A DNA stretch of 64,000 nt from an uncultured Anaerolineae bacterium (GCA_937124585.1 CAKZKT010000055.1:1-64000); one strand, 5' to 3'. Counted from the first letter of the stretch, positions 43,713 through 56,038 are shown. Notes: generated from the sequence alone by a model not told the origin. Numbers and translations: made by a program.

Positions 43713-44633
43713 TTGGCTGAACAGGTTTCTCAGAGCAACCGTGCCATCTGTGATTATGAGGGCACCAGTTATCGCGCCCGCTTTTGGGCCGATCAGGGCC
43801 GCACATACGAAGATCTCGCCGAACGTATTGCCCTTCGCAGGCTCTTGCCGCCTCGAGGGCGGTGTCTGCTGGAATTAGGCGCCGGCTTTGGTCGCCTGGC
43901 CGACCTGTACGAGGGATATGACCAGGTGATCCTTTTGGACTACGCCAAATCCGGCCTGCGCGAAGCCCAAGCCCGCCTGGGGCGCTCGAATCGCTACCTC
44001 TATGTGGCCGCCGACCTGTACCGCTTGCCGTTCATGCCTGGCCTCTGCGATTGCGTCGTCACCGTGCGCGTCCTGCACCATCTGGTGGACGTGCCGGCCG
44101 CGTTCGCGCAAATCGCCGACGTATTGCGTGCGGGCGGCGTCTATGTGCTGGAATACGCCAACAAACGCAACCTCAAGGCGATCTTGCGCTATCTGATGGG
44201 CCGACAACGCTGGTCGCCCTTCGCACAGGAACCATACGAGTTCGTGACGCTGAACTTCGACTTTCATCCGGCGTGGATGAGCCGGCGTCTGCAGGAGGCG
44301 GGGTTTGTGATAGATGCCGGGCGGGCAGTCTCTCATTTCCGCCATCCGCTCTTCAAGCAGCGCATCGGGCACGAGACCCTCGCCAGGCTGGACGGTGCCC
44401 TGCAGCGGATAGGCGCCGCATGGAAACTGGCGCCCAGCGTGTTCGTCCGCGCCCACGTGGACAAACCGGATGGCCCGGCCCCGACCGGCCTGTTCCGCTG
44501 TCCGCGTTGCTTCGCCGGCCCATTGACCGGGCAGCCGATCGCGCTCCGGTGCGCGGCGTGCGGTGCCGTCTGGCGTGTTGACGACGGCATCTTCGACTTC
44601 AAAGCGCCGGTTGCCGAGAACGTTGGTGAGTAA
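43713..44633 (+). CDS. SAM-dependent methyltransferase with C-terminal zinc ribbon
   Basis: A 306-residue protein with a class I methyltransferase fold: motif I LLELGAGFGRLADLY, acidic residue in VILLDYAKSG, and VTVRVLHHLVDVPAAF. A C-terminal zinc ribbon follows (CPRC near residue 263 and CAAC near residue 283) with a Trm112-like ending (VWRVDDGIFDF). The only suitable start is TTG 43713, behind GGAG. It lies directly downstream of two parS sites, so ParB binding could influence its transcription. The substrate is unknown. Confidence 0.75.
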   Translation: MAEQVSQSNRAICDYEGTSYRARFWADQGRTYEDLAERIALRRLLPPRGRCLLELGAGFGRLADLYEGYDQVILLDYAKSGLREAQARLGRSNRYLYVAADLYRLPFMPGLCDCVVTVRVLHHLVDVPAAFAQIADVLRAGGVYVLEYANKRNLKAILRYLMGRQRWSPFAQEPYEFVTLNFDFHPAWMSRRLQEAGFVIDAGRAVSHFRHPLFKQRIGHETLARLDGALQRIGAAWKLAPSVFVRAHVDKPDGPAPTGLFRCPRCFAGPLTGQPIALRCAACGAVWRVDDGIFDFKAPVAENVGE

Positions 44634-44654
44634 CCCGAAACCGGTAACCCGGAT

Positions 44655-44685
44655 CACGTTCTTGCGTAATGTGACGTGTTACAAT
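44655..44685 (+). promoter_or_regulatory. Promoter region of the primary sigma factor gene
   Basis: CACGTT (44655-44660) and ACGTGTTACAAT (44674-44685) repeat the arrangement seen at 43564-43595 with nearly the same spacing. TACAAT is the probable -10, extended by TGT. It lies 33 bases before the sigma gene. Confidence 0.55.
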
Positions 44686-44717
44686 CGTTTGTTAGAATTC
44701 TTTCAAGGAGAACGCCA

Positions 44718-45935
<1,218 letters not shown>

Positions 45936-45978
45936 TGCCCGGCGCGCCTGGCCTGCAAGCCATATCGCGGTGCAAATA

Positions 45979-46012
45979 AAAAAGCCCGGCCGCCGCAGGC
46001 GGCCGGGCTTTT
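45979..46012. terminator. Bidirectional terminator between rpoD and gyrB
   Basis: AAAAGCCCGGCCGCC pairs with GGCGGCCGGGCTTTT around a four-base loop, with A and T tracts on both sides. It serves two convergent genes. Confidence 0.9.
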
Positions 46013-46018
46013 GCGTTC

Positions 46019-47974
<1,956 letters not shown>

Positions 47975-48005
47975 TCATCGGTTGTCTACAAGCCGCCGCC
48001 CGTCC

Positions 48006-49106
48006 TCACTGTTCCTCTTTCGGCGTCGCCTGCTGCTGAGTCGCCAATATCTTCTGCTGCGCGGCCAGCCACCGCTCGCGCAGGCCGCCATAGTAGGTAA
48101 AAATGGCCAGCAGCATGGCGGTCGCCAGATATGCGTTGCCTAAAATGGCGATGACGACCCCGACCGGCGTCTGGCCGATGAGGCCCCACACGGCCCGGAA
48201 CCCGACCAGAAGTAGGTTGACGAGCGCCACCAGTCCCAATGTCGCCATCGCGTTGCCGCGCATCAGCGCCGCGCCCTGAAGCATACTGCGCCACACCGGC
48301 TGGCGTTCAAACAGCAGCCCCTCGCCCGTGAAATAGAGAGAGAGCAGCAGCCAGAGCATCACCCACAAGGTGATGCCGCCGACCACTGCAAACACCAGCC
48401 CGGCCAGGGCGCTGCCCGAAAGCAGCAGCAACGCCACCGCAGCGCCCATCGGCAGCCGGAGCGCGAACAGCATCATCCCCAGGAACACGCAGAAGCCGGT
48501 CAGCTGAATCACCTGGTGGATCCCCTGCCTCACGGAGCCCCCCTCTTGACCGACCGGCCGGGGCAAAGCGGCAGCGGCCGTGCGCAGCCAGATCACTGCC
48601 AGCACCTGCGCGACGAGCCAGGCGGCTATGGCCAGCAACATCGCCGTCAACAGACTGCGCACCTCTATCGGAGTGATCTGCCATGGCGCTGCCACCAGCT
48701 TGAGCGGCTGCGGGAACAGTCCGACTGGCGCCAGAATGAGCTCGCTGATGAAGTTCAGCCGCGTCGCCTGGCCGGCCGCAAAAGCGCTGGGCGGGCTGAA
48801 CCAGCTGCCCGCCAGCAGATCGAGCAAATTGACCTGCGCTGCGAGCATCGTCATCCCCTCGTTGACCAGGCGCAGCATATCCGACATGGCCTCGACCTGG
48901 CCGGGCGTATAGGCGGCCCGCACCAACATCTCCCAGCCGCGCAGGAAACGCGCCACCAGGCCGGCGATCGAGAAACGCGGCACCAGCCACAGCAGAAGGT
49001 CAACGCCAACAGGCACCAGCCAGAGCCAGGGACGACGGCCGGCCACCGTCAGGCCGGTCGTGATGGCATCCATGATGCCGGGTCGCGATGATGTTTGCGT
49101 TTGCAC
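48006..49106 (-). CDS. Polytopic membrane protein of unknown function
   Basis: A 366-residue protein with about six membrane segments (WLVPVGVDLLLWLV; TAMLLAIAAWLVAQVLAVIW; TGFCVFLGMMLFALRLPMG; ALAGLVFAVVGGITLWVMLW; LGLVALVNLLLVGFRAVWG; VVIAILGNAYLATAMLLAIF). An amphipathic region lies near residues 50-120. The C-terminus is short and charged. I recognise no catalytic motif. It ends about 60 bases before the gyrB start on the same strand. Confidence 0.6.
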   Translation of the reverse strand: MQTQTSSRPGIMDAITTGLTVAGRRPWLWLVPVGVDLLLWLVPRFSIAGLVARFLRGWEMLVRAAYTPGQVEAMSDMLRLVNEGMTMLAAQVNLLDLLAGSWFSPPSAFAAGQATRLNFISELILAPVGLFPQPLKLVAAPWQITPIEVRSLLTAMLLAIAAWLVAQVLAVIWLRTAAAALPRPVGQEGGSVRQGIHQVIQLTGFCVFLGMMLFALRLPMGAAVALLLLSGSALAGLVFAVVGGITLWVMLWLLLSLYFTGEGLLFERQPVWRSMLQGAALMRGNAMATLGLVALVNLLLVGFRAVWGLIGQTPVGVVIAILGNAYLATAMLLAIFTYYGGLRERWLAAQQKILATQQQATPKEEQ

Positions 49107-49282
49107 TCTTTCATTTTACCACAAAATCCGCTGAATGCCGAAAAGCGACGGCCGTGTGTGATTTGTCGTGCAACGCCCTGGCCGCAAATGTCGCCTTTCC
49201 GTCGGCGCACACCGTTTCATGTAAATCAGACGCGGACGAGCGCGGAAAGGACATTTTCATGCGTCATGGTCCCTGCGGGTGA

Positions 49283-49344
49283 AACGCCAAGGCGCAGAAA
49301 CGCAAAACCACACGGCTTTCCTGGCGTCTTCGCGTCTTGGCGTT
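49283..49344. repeat. Palindromic repeat of the AACGCCAAG…CTTGGCGTT type
   Basis: AACGCCAAG (49283-49291) is inverted at 49336-49344. The interior repeats GGCGCAGAAACGC and GGCGTCTTCGCGTCTTGGCG, which are degenerate copies of the same unit. The form resembles dispersed REP/MITE-like repeats common in Chloroflexota intergenic regions. The rest of the 49107-49394 gap holds no gene that I can see. Confidence 0.6.
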
Positions 49345-49394
49345 GATTTTCAAGCCAGTTGACGCTCGCCAGATCATCCGGTACAATGCCGACC

Positions 49395-50168
49395 ATGAGC
49401 ATCATTTCGTTGACCACCGACTTCGGGCTGGCCGACGGCTACGTTGGCATCATGAAAGGCGTGATTTTGGGCATAGCCCCGCACGCGCGCGTGGTGGACC
49501 TGACTCATGAAATTGAGCCTCAGAATGTGCGGCAGGCACTTTTCGTCCTCGCGCGCGCCGCGCCCTATTTCCCGGCGGAGACGATCCACGTGGCGGTTGT
49601 GGATCCGGGAGTGGGGAGTCGGCGTCGCGCGCTCCTGGTGACGACCGCGCGCGGCCGTTACGTTGGCCCGGACAACGGCCTCTTCAGTCACGCGCTGGCC
49701 GAGCCGGATGCTCAGGCCTGGGAGCTCGACCGGCCGCGCTATTGGCTGCCTCAGGTCAGCCGAACCTTCCACGGCCGCGACATCTTCGCACCGGTGGCTG
49801 CGCACCTGGCGAACGGTGTGGCGCCGGAACAGCTGGCCCGGCCGATCACCGACCCGGTCCGCCTGGCGCTGCCTGAACCGATCCGCCGTCCGGATGGGAG
49901 CATCATCGGCGAGATCGTCCACGTGGATCGTTTCGGCAATTTGATCAGCAACGTTCCAGCGGCATGGGTGGCCTCGGGGCGCTGGCGCTGCCAGATCGCC
50001 GGCCAAAGCACGACGCTGGCAGCCACCTACGCCGAAGCGGTGGTGGGCGCGCTCATCGGACTGATCAGCAGCGGCGACACCGTCGAACTGGCGGTGCGTA
50101 ACGGGAACGCGGCGCGCCTGTTCGGCGTCGGAGTAGGAGAGGCCGTGATGCTCTGGCCCACAGCATGA
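49395..50168 (+). CDS. S-adenosyl-L-methionine hydrolase (adenosine-forming), DUF62 family
   Basis: A 257-residue protein of the SAM hydroxide adenosyltransferase family, relatives of fluorinase and chlorinase. It starts with the diagnostic ISLTTDFGLADGYVGIMKGVI. The catalytic Asp/Arg/His elements are in AVVDPGVGSRRRALLV, GPDNGLFSHAL and FHGRDIFAPVAAHLANG, and the C-terminal domain opens with VHVDRFGNLISNVP. It splits SAM to adenosine and methionine using an activated water. ATG 49395 fits the family start; other in-frame ATGs lie 9 and 36 bases upstream. It is followed after 18 bases by murA. Confidence 0.9.
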   Translation: MSIISLTTDFGLADGYVGIMKGVILGIAPHARVVDLTHEIEPQNVRQALFVLARAAPYFPAETIHVAVVDPGVGSRRRALLVTTARGRYVGPDNGLFSHALAEPDAQAWELDRPRYWLPQVSRTFHGRDIFAPVAAHLANGVAPEQLARPITDPVRLALPEPIRRPDGSIIGEIVHVDRFGNLISNVPAAWVASGRWRCQIAGQSTTLAATYAEAVVGALIGLISSGDTVELAVRNGNAARLFGVGVGEAVMLWPTA

Positions 50169-50186
50169 GACCAAGGAGACATTCCG

Positions 50187-51473
50187 ATGGAGAGATTTGT
50201 CATAGAAGGCAACCACCCATTGACGGGAGATGTATCACCGGCAGGCAACAAGAACGCCGCGCTGCCGATCCTGGCAGCCGCGCTGCTCACCGACGAGGAG
50301 GTGACGTTGCACAACATCCCGCGCATTGGCGACGTGGCGACCATGCTGCAACTGCTGGCCGAATTGGGCGTTGCCATTCGCGATGAGGGCTCGACGCTCC
50401 ATCTTTGTGCACGCGACGCGCGGTTCGCGGTCCCGCGACAGGAACTTTTCCAGCAGGTGCGAGGGGGCATCTTGCTGGCCGGACCGATGCTGGGCCGTTT
50501 CGGCCAGGCCATCATGCCGCTGCCCGGCGGCGATCGCATTGGCCGCCGCCGCGTCGACACCCATCTGCTGGCACTGGAGGCGCTGGGCGCGCAGATCCAC
50601 TTCAACCACTACGACTTCACGATGCGTACCACCGGCCTGGCCGGCGCCGATATCATGCTCGATGAGGCCAGCGTCACCGGCACGGAGAACGCGATCATGG
50701 CGGCCGTGTTGGCTCGCGGCACTACCGTGATCCGCAACGCAGCATCGGAACCACACGTGCAGGATCTGTGCATGTTTCTCAATCGCCTGGGCGCCAGGAT
50801 CGCGGGGATCGGCAGCAACACGCTGACGATCGAGGGGACGGACCGACTGGGAGGCGGCGTATTCGCCATCTCCCCCGACTACCTGGAGGTCGGCAGCTTC
50901 ATGGGCCTGGGCGCGGTGACGCGCGGCGAGATCCGCATCCACGGCGTCGTGCCCGACCACATGCGCATGATCAACTTCGTCTTCAAGGAACGGCTGGGCG
51001 TGCGCATGGAGATGGTGGGCGACACGTTGATCATCGCGGATGAGCAGGATCTGCGCATTCGAGAGGACGTCGGTGGCGCAGTGCCCAAAATAGATGATGC
51101 GCCGTGGCCACAGTTTCCGGCCGACCTGATGAGCATCGCGCTGGTCGTTGCCACCCAGGCCAAAGGCACCGTGCTGATCCACGAGAAGATGTTCGAGAGC
51201 CGTCTCTATTTCGTGGACAAATTGATCGGCATGGGCGCCAAGATCATCCTGTGCGATCCGCATCGCGCGGTGATCGTCGGCCCGGCGGAGCTACACGGCC
51301 AGGAGCTGAGCAGCCCGGACATTCGCGCGGGCATGGCATTGCTGATTGCGGCGCTGGCCGCGCACGGCACCAGCACGATTGCCAACGTCGGCCAGATAGA
51401 CCGCGGCTATCAGCAGATAGATCAGAAGCTGCGCGCGCTCGGAGCGCACATCGCGCGGGTCAGGGTGGATTGA
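50187..51473 (+). CDS. murA: UDP-N-acetylglucosamine 1-carboxyvinyltransferase with Cys-to-Asp active site
   Basis: This 428-residue EPSP-synthase-fold enzyme catalyses the first committed step of peptidoglycan synthesis (EC 2.5.1.7). [58 protein letters not shown] and the C-terminal [15 protein letters not shown] are characteristic. The loop that holds the reactive Cys in E. coli MurA (LPGGC) reads LPGGD here, with Asp at residue 116 (codon GAT 50532-50534). This replacement occurs naturally in mycobacteria and chlamydiae, keeps activity and gives resistance to fosfomycin. A second murA-like copy elsewhere cannot be excluded. Confidence 0.93.
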   Translation: MERFVIEGNHPLTGDVSPAGNKNAALPILAAALLTDEEVTLHNIPRIGDVATMLQLLAELGVAIRDEGSTLHLCARDARFAVPRQELFQQVRGGILLAGPMLGRFGQAIMPLPGGDRIGRRRVDTHLLALEALGAQIHFNHYDFTMRTTGLAGADIMLDEASVTGTENAIMAAVLARGTTVIRNAASEPHVQDLCMFLNRLGARIAGIGSNTLTIEGTDRLGGGVFAISPDYLEVGSFMGLGAVTRGEIRIHGVVPDHMRMINFVFKERLGVRMEMVGDTLIIADEQDLRIREDVGGAVPKIDDAPWPQFPADLMSIALVVATQAKGTVLIHEKMFESRLYFVDKLIGMGAKIILCDPHRAVIVGPAELHGQELSSPDIRAGMALLIAALAAHGTSTIANVGQIDRGYQQIDQKLRALGAHIARVRVD

Positions 51474-51486
51474 CGGGCGAGGATGA

Positions 51487-51525
51487 GCTGGCTGTCGCGC
51501 CGTCCGATCGCGCGCGACAGCCAGC
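51487..51525. terminator. Hairpin between convergent murA and membrane protein gene
   Basis: A 14-bp perfect stem (51487-51500 with 51512-51525) with an 11-base loop. It has no T-tract, but its position between convergent genes suits transcription termination. Confidence 0.55.
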
Positions 51526-51532
51526 CCGTCGG

Positions 51533-53053
51533 TCAACTCTTCTTCTGCTCGCCTTCGCCCTGGCTGGCGCCGGGCGTGAAAAGGGCGATCAGACGGTCGA
51601 ACTGGCCATAGATGAAGTTCTGGCGGAAGCCGGCCAGCACAGCCACCAGGTACGGGATCAGCCGCGCGCCCTGGTTGGTCTCGGATGGTTGAACCTGCAG
51701 AAGCAGAAAGCCGCCGCTCAGCAGCAGGAAAACGATCCCTCCCAGCACCAGTCCCATGATCGGCTGCACCAGATACCACATCAGATATTGCCGCTCGAAG
51801 TCCTGCCGATCGGACACGTGCCACCAGAGGGCATAGAGCGCGCCGATGATGCCGCCGATGCCGCCCCACATCAGGGTGTTCCAGAAGGTGAAGAGGTCGT
51901 TGCCGGCGCTGCCGGTGATATTGCCCGTCATCTTGAAGAACACTGTGATCGGGCCGGCAAACACCAGGCCCAACAGGAGGAGCGCCAGCCAGACAAGCTC
52001 ATATCCTAGAATGCGCGGCCCGTAGTGCGCGGCCTGGATGCGGCTTTCGGCCATGCGTGACATCGTTACCTGCACCTGCATCAGTCGCGCCTCGACCGCG
52101 ACGTAGTTCTCCGGCGACTCGATCAGGATTTGGCGCGCTTCCTGCAGCAGCGTCAACATGCGATCGGTGTTGGCGGGCGGGCTGGAGAACTGCGTGGTGA
52201 CCTGTTTGTACAGCTCGTCTATGCGGGAATGAAGCGTCCGTTGCCAGCCGCTCTCCAGGTTCGCATTCAACCGGTTGATGATGATCCGCCTCTTTTCTTC
52301 GTCCAACGCCTGGACAGAGGGCAGCTGTGGCGCAGTGGTCACGCCTGGGCCGGGCGGCATCACCTCGCGGCCGGTTACCTCCGGCACAATCACCTGCGGC
52401 GCCGGTTGCACTGCCGGCACCAGCTCGGCAGCTGGCCCCACACCGGCCGGGGCAGCAGCCGGCGTCGGCGCAGCAGCCGGCGTTGTTGAGTCAATGATGA
52501 CCGCGCCAATGCGGATGGGCGGTTGACCGGGCTGTGCTTCGGAAGCCGGTGCAGTCGGCGCGCCGGTTGTCGGCACTGGCGCGGTCGGTGCGGCCGGGGC
52601 GCCCGCGCCGGTCGGCGCTGTGGGTGCAGCGGTCACGCCGGTCGCCGGGGCAGCCGGGGCAGGCTGAGCTGGCTGTGGCGCTGCCGGCGCGATGACCGGA
52701 GCTTCTTCCACGGGCAGCGGGATGTCAATCACTTCGTCGGTTGTGGCGCCTGCTGCGGCGGTCCCCTCACGACGTCCGCGCTCGGCGGGAAGCGGCTCCG
52801 GCGCAGCGGCGGTCTCGCGCGGCGCTGCGCTCCCTGCTTCTTCGGACGCCGGTCGATCCTTCGCCGAAGGGATGGCGGACAGGGTTTCGAGGGGCGGCGC
52901 GCCGGCCCGTACTTCCCGATAGAGCATGGCAGCCAGCTCCTCGTCTATTTCCGATGCAGGCGACGCAGCCGGTTGAGTGCCCTCGAACAGCGCATCCAGG
53001 CCACGGCCGCGCGTCGGGCCTGCTCCACCTGGATTACTTGCCACTGTGCTCAT
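51533..53053 (-). CDS. Membrane protein with ParB-like N-terminal peptide, overlapping parA
   Basis: A 506-residue protein. Residues 15-25 read [11 protein letters not shown], the hallmark of ParB/Spo0J N-termini, where this peptide stimulates the ParA ATPase. No ParB CTPase, KorB or helix-turn-helix domain follows. Instead there is a charged part (to about residue 60), a Pro/Ala/Thr-rich disordered linker to about residue 270, and a helical region ([20 protein letters not shown] … [14 protein letters not shown]). Four membrane helices follow ([72 protein letters not shown]). Its start lies 20 bases inside parA, so translation is coupled. The likely role is a membrane partner of ParA; this is inference. 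Confidence 0.72.
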   Translation of the reverse strand: MSTVASNPGGAGPTRGRGLDALFEGTQPAASPASEIDEELAAMLYREVRAGAPPLETLSAIPSAKDRPASEEAGSAAPRETAAAPEPLPAERGRREGTAAAGATTDEVIDIPLPVEEAPVIAPAAPQPAQPAPAAPATGVTAAPTAPTGAGAPAAPTAPVPTTGAPTAPASEAQPGQPPIRIGAVIIDSTTPAAAPTPAAAPAGVGPAAELVPAVQPAPQVIVPEVTGREVMPPGPGVTTAPQLPSVQALDEEKRRIIINRLNANLESGWQRTLHSRIDELYKQVTTQFSSPPANTDRMLTLLQEARQILIESPENYVAVEARLMQVQVTMSRMAESRIQAAHYGPRILGYELVWLALLLLGLVFAGPITVFFKMTGNITGSAGNDLFTFWNTLMWGGIGGIIGALYALWWHVSDRQDFERQYLMWYLVQPIMGLVLGGIVFLLLSGGFLLLQVQPSETNQGARLIPYLVAVLAGFRQNFIYGQFDRLIALFTPGASQGEGEQKKS

Positions 53054-53807
53054 GGATGATCACCTCCGCAAGCGCACGGTACACCCCGGCGCCTTCATGT
53101 TCGGGCGCGTATTCGAGCATCGTCCGCGCCTGGGCCGATGCTTCTGCAAAACGAATGCTTTTTTTGACGTAAAATTCAAAGACGCGCACGCCCAGCAGGG
53201 AACGCGCCTGGGTCAGCACCTCTTCGGCGTGACGGGTGCCGGTCTGATACATGGTGCCCAGGATGCCGATGATGACAAGGCGCGGGTTGAGCCTGGCCTG
53301 GACGCGGCGCACTGTGCGCAGCAGCGCGGAGAGCGCCCGCAGGGCGAAATATTCGCACTGCATGGGAATGAGCAGCCCATCGGCCGCGGTGAGCGCATTG
53401 ATGGTCAACAGGCCCAGGTTCGGCCCGCAGTCAATCAAAATGTAATCATACTGCGGGACGAGGAGCGTCAGCAAATCCTTCAGGATAAACTCCCGGCTGA
53501 GGGCTGAGATCAGCTCGATCTCGGCTGCGGCCAGGTCAATGTTCGCCGGCAACAGGTCAATTTGAGGGCGGACGGCGCACACCAGATCAGCCGCTGCGAC
53601 CGTATCCGGTGTGCTGAGGGCATTGTAGATGCTGCGCGGCAGGGTATCGGCCTGGACGCCGAAGCCGTACGAAAGAGAGGCCTGCGGGTCCAGATCCACG
53701 ACCAATACGCGTTTTCCCTTTTCGGCCAGGGTCGCGCTTAAGTTGATGGCGGTCGTCGTCTTGCCGACGCCGCCCTTTTGGTTGGCAATAGCGATGATCT
53801 GGCCCAT
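53034..53807 (-). CDS. parA: ParA/Soj-type chromosome partitioning ATPase
   Basis: This 257-residue Walker-type ATPase starts [22 protein letters not shown], with the deviant Walker [10 protein letters not shown] including the signature Lys. Also present are [13 protein letters not shown] and [19 protein letters not shown] (Walker B), followed by [16 protein letters not shown]. There is no N-terminal DNA-binding extension, so it is of the small chromosomal type. Such proteins form gradients on DNA and are driven by ParB at parS. The gene that would normally be parB is replaced by the overlapping membrane protein gene. Confidence 0.92.
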   Translation of the reverse strand: MGQIIAIANQKGGVGKTTTAINLSATLAEKGKRVLVVDLDPQASLSYGFGVQADTLPRSIYNALSTPDTVAAADLVCAVRPQIDLLPANIDLAAAEIELISALSREFILKDLLTLLVPQYDYILIDCGPNLGLLTINALTAADGLLIPMQCEYFALRALSALLRTVRRVQARLNPRLVIIGILGTMYQTGTRHAEEVLTQARSLLGVRVFEFYVKKSIRFAEASAQARTMLEYAPEHEGAGVYRALAEVIIHEHSGK

Positions 53808-53856
53808 GTCGTTCCGTCCATTTGCAATGCGACAACAAGCCGTTCAGCGTGACCAG

Positions 53857-53865
53857 ATTATAGCA
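53857..53865 (-). promoter_or_regulatory. Extended -10 promoter of parA
   Basis: On the minus strand TGC-TATAAT gives a perfect extended -10 about 50 bases before the parA start. A good -35 is not evident. Confidence 0.55.
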
Positions 53866-53953
53866 TATGTTGTCCAGAAATGCATCTGACGTGATACCCA
53901 GACGTGCCAGGCACGTGATCCCCAATGTGATACCTCGTCGCGTTTTAGCGTGT

Positions 53954-54559
53954 TCACGCCGGCCCGGCGCCTGGCCCGGCTGGTTTAGGGGAAGGTTGCA
54001 CGCCTGTCCAGCGATAGTAGAGTTCGTTGTCGAGACCGATGCGCGCCAGCATGCGGCCCACTGTGCCGCGCACGATGTCGTCGAGCGTTTGCGGTCGGCT
54101 GTAGAACGCGGGCACAGGTGGGAAAATCACGCAGCCGATCTGCGCGGCCTGCAGCATGAGCTGCAAATGGCCGACATGGAGGGGGGTTTCCCGCACCATC
54201 AGCAGCACCGGCCGTCCCTCTTTGAGCTGCACATCGGCCGCGCGTGACAGGAGATCATCGGTGTAGGAATGGGCGATGGCAGACAGAGTCTTGATGCTGC
54301 ACGGCGCGACGATCATCCCGGCGGTGATGCAGGAGCCGCTGGCGATCGCGGCGGCGATGTCGTTGGGCCGATACACGACATCGGCCAGCGCCTCCACTTC
54401 GCGCGGCGTCCAGTCGGTCTCCTGGGCAATCGTGATGCGTGCCGCGGGCGTCAGCACCAGGTGCGTCTCCACTTCGCCCACGGCGCGCAGCGCCTGCAGC
54501 AGACGAATGCCGTAGACCTGGCCGGACGCGCCCGTCATGCCTACAATCAGCCGTTTCAT
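53954..54559 (-). CDS. ubiX: Flavin prenyltransferase UbiX
   Basis: A 201-residue flavoprotein-fold enzyme that prenylates FMN to make the cofactor of UbiD-type decarboxylases. Motifs are RLIVGMTGASGQVYGIRLLQAL at the N-terminus, ASGSCITAGMIVAPCSIKTLSAIAHSYTDDLLSRAADV, and ETPLHVGHLQLMLQAAQIGCVIFPPVPAFY. ATG 54559 overlaps the menG stop (ATGA), showing translational coupling. No UbiD-type decarboxylase gene is in the window. Confidence 0.93.
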   Translation of the reverse strand: MKRLIVGMTGASGQVYGIRLLQALRAVGEVETHLVLTPAARITIAQETDWTPREVEALADVVYRPNDIAAAIASGSCITAGMIVAPCSIKTLSAIAHSYTDDLLSRAADVQLKEGRPVLLMVRETPLHVGHLQLMLQAAQIGCVIFPPVPAFYSRPQTLDDIVRGTVGRMLARIGLDNELYYRWTGVQPSPKPAGPGAGPA

Positions 54560-55302
54560 TTGATCCCCCAATGGATGGCGATTGTGCCGAACATCGCCAG
54601 CCGATAGCGCACCTCGCGCAGGCCGGCCGCCGTCATGATGCGCGCCAGCGCATCCGGCGGCGGGAAGACGTCCACCGACTCCGGCAGGTAACGATAGGCC
54701 TCGCGCTGACCACTGAGCAGGCCCCCGATCAGTGGGACGACGTGGAAGAAGTAGCCGCGGAACAGCCGGCCAAAGATCGGCGTGCGCGGCATGGTGAGCT
54801 CCAGGCAGACGACCCGACCGCCCGGAGCGACGACGCGCACCTGTTCGCGGAACGCCGCGGCAATGTCCACGACGTTGCGCATCATGAAGCCGGAGCAGAC
54901 GGCGTCGAAGATGTTGTCGGGGAACGGCAATGCCAGCGCATCGCCCTCGGCGAACGGGACAGACAGCCCTGGATGCTTTTCACGGCCGATGAGCATCATC
55001 TGGCGGGTGAGGTCGAGGCCCACAGGCTGCGTCGTCGGGTCGAGCCGCAATGCTTCGTAGGCGATATCGCCGGTGCCGGTGGCCACGTCGAGGAGGCGGC
55101 CGCCGTGCGGCAGCGCGCACAGTTGCACGACTGCACGCCGCCAGGCCACATCGCGGCCCAGGGTCATCAGGCGATTCATCAGGTCGTAGCGATGGGCAAT
55201 CGCCGCAAACATGCGCCGCACGTAGGCGCGTTTTTCCGGGGGCGGCGGCAGGACGCTGTAGGAAGTCACCACGGAATCTCGTCTCCTCGTGTTATCTGTC
55301 AC
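54556..55302 (-). CDS. menG: UbiE/MenG-type quinone methyltransferase
   Basis: A 248-residue SAM methyltransferase. It has KRAYVRRMFAAIAHRYDLMNRLMTLGRDVAWRR, motif I LLDVATGTGDIAYEAL, and the UbiE/MenG signature FPDNIFDAVCSGFMMRNVVD. Near the C-terminus YRYLPESVDVFPPPDALARIM is typical. It most likely methylates demethylmenaquinone. The coupled ubiX suggests that a UbiD/UbiX-type decarboxylation belongs to the same quinone pathway. Its start overlaps the end of the upstream permease by 11 bases. Confidence 0.9.
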   Translation of the reverse strand: MTDNTRRRDSVVTSYSVLPPPPEKRAYVRRMFAAIAHRYDLMNRLMTLGRDVAWRRAVVQLCALPHGGRLLDVATGTGDIAYEALRLDPTTQPVGLDLTRQMMLIGREKHPGLSVPFAEGDALALPFPDNIFDAVCSGFMMRNVVDIAAAFREQVRVVAPGGRVVCLELTMPRTPIFGRLFRGYFFHVVPLIGGLLSGQREAYRYLPESVDVFPPPDALARIMTAAGLREVRYRLAMFGTIAIHWGIK

Positions 55303-56038
55303 GCGCGAACATCCACGGTGCCAGGCGCCGTTCCAGACGATCTACGACAAAGTAAAGCAGCAGACCGAGCGCGCTCATGGCGATCACGCCCACGTACATC
55401 TCTTCGTAGGCCAGGCGTCCCCAGCTTTCCACGATGATGTAGTAGCCCAATCCCGAAGTGGTCGCGAAGGATTCGGCGAAAAATAGAACGGCCACCGCCG
55501 TGCCGATGCTGACGCGCAGCGCGGTCAGGGCGGCGGGCACCGTAGCCGGCAGGTAGACGAAGCGGAAGAGGGCGCGTCGGCCGGCGCCCAATGAGCGCAC
55601 GGAATAGATCAGCTCGGGCCGCAGCGCGCTGGCCTGGTCGCGCACGACGACCAGGATGGGGAAGAAGAGGATCAGAAAGATGATGAAAACCTTCGATGTG
55701 TCGCCGATGCCCAAAAAGAGCAGGATGATGGGCAGGAAAACGATCTTGGGAATCGGGTAAAGGATATAGATCAGCGGCGCAAACAATCGGTTGAGGCGCT
55801 GGCTCTGGCCCAGGACCAGGCCGGCCGGCACGGCGAGCGCCGTGGCGATCACAATGCTGGCGATCACCCGCCAGGCGCTGACGAGGAAATGCCATCCCAG
55901 ACCGCGCAACAGCTCGCGGCCGAAGACCTGGGCCACGGCCAGCGGACCGGGCAGCACCGCAATGCGCAGAAGCCAGGCCAGCAGTTGCCACACGATTAAT
56001 AGGTTGATGGTTGCCAACAACAGTTCACGCCGACGCAT
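55292..56038 (-). CDS. ABC transporter permease, TauC/SsuC type
   Basis: A 248-residue membrane protein with about six helices (LLLATINLLIVWQLLAWLLRI; LVSAWRVIASIVIATALAVPAGLVLG; IYILYPIPKIVFLPIILLFLG). The EAA-like loop SVRSLGAGRRALFRFVYLPATVPA lies near residue 150. This is the nitrate/sulfonate/taurine permease family, which also transports pyrimidine precursors. It is separated from its ATPase gene by a 28-bp palindrome and overlaps menG downstream. Confidence 0.85.
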   Translation of the reverse strand: MRRRELLLATINLLIVWQLLAWLLRIAVLPGPLAVAQVFGRELLRGLGWHFLVSAWRVIASIVIATALAVPAGLVLGQSQRLNRLFAPLIYILYPIPKIVFLPIILLFLGIGDTSKVFIIFLILFFPILVVVRDQASALRPELIYSVRSLGAGRRALFRFVYLPATVPAALTALRVSIGTAVAVLFFAESFATTSGLGYYIIVESWGRLAYEEMYVGVIAMSALGLLLYFVVDRLERRLAPWMFARDR

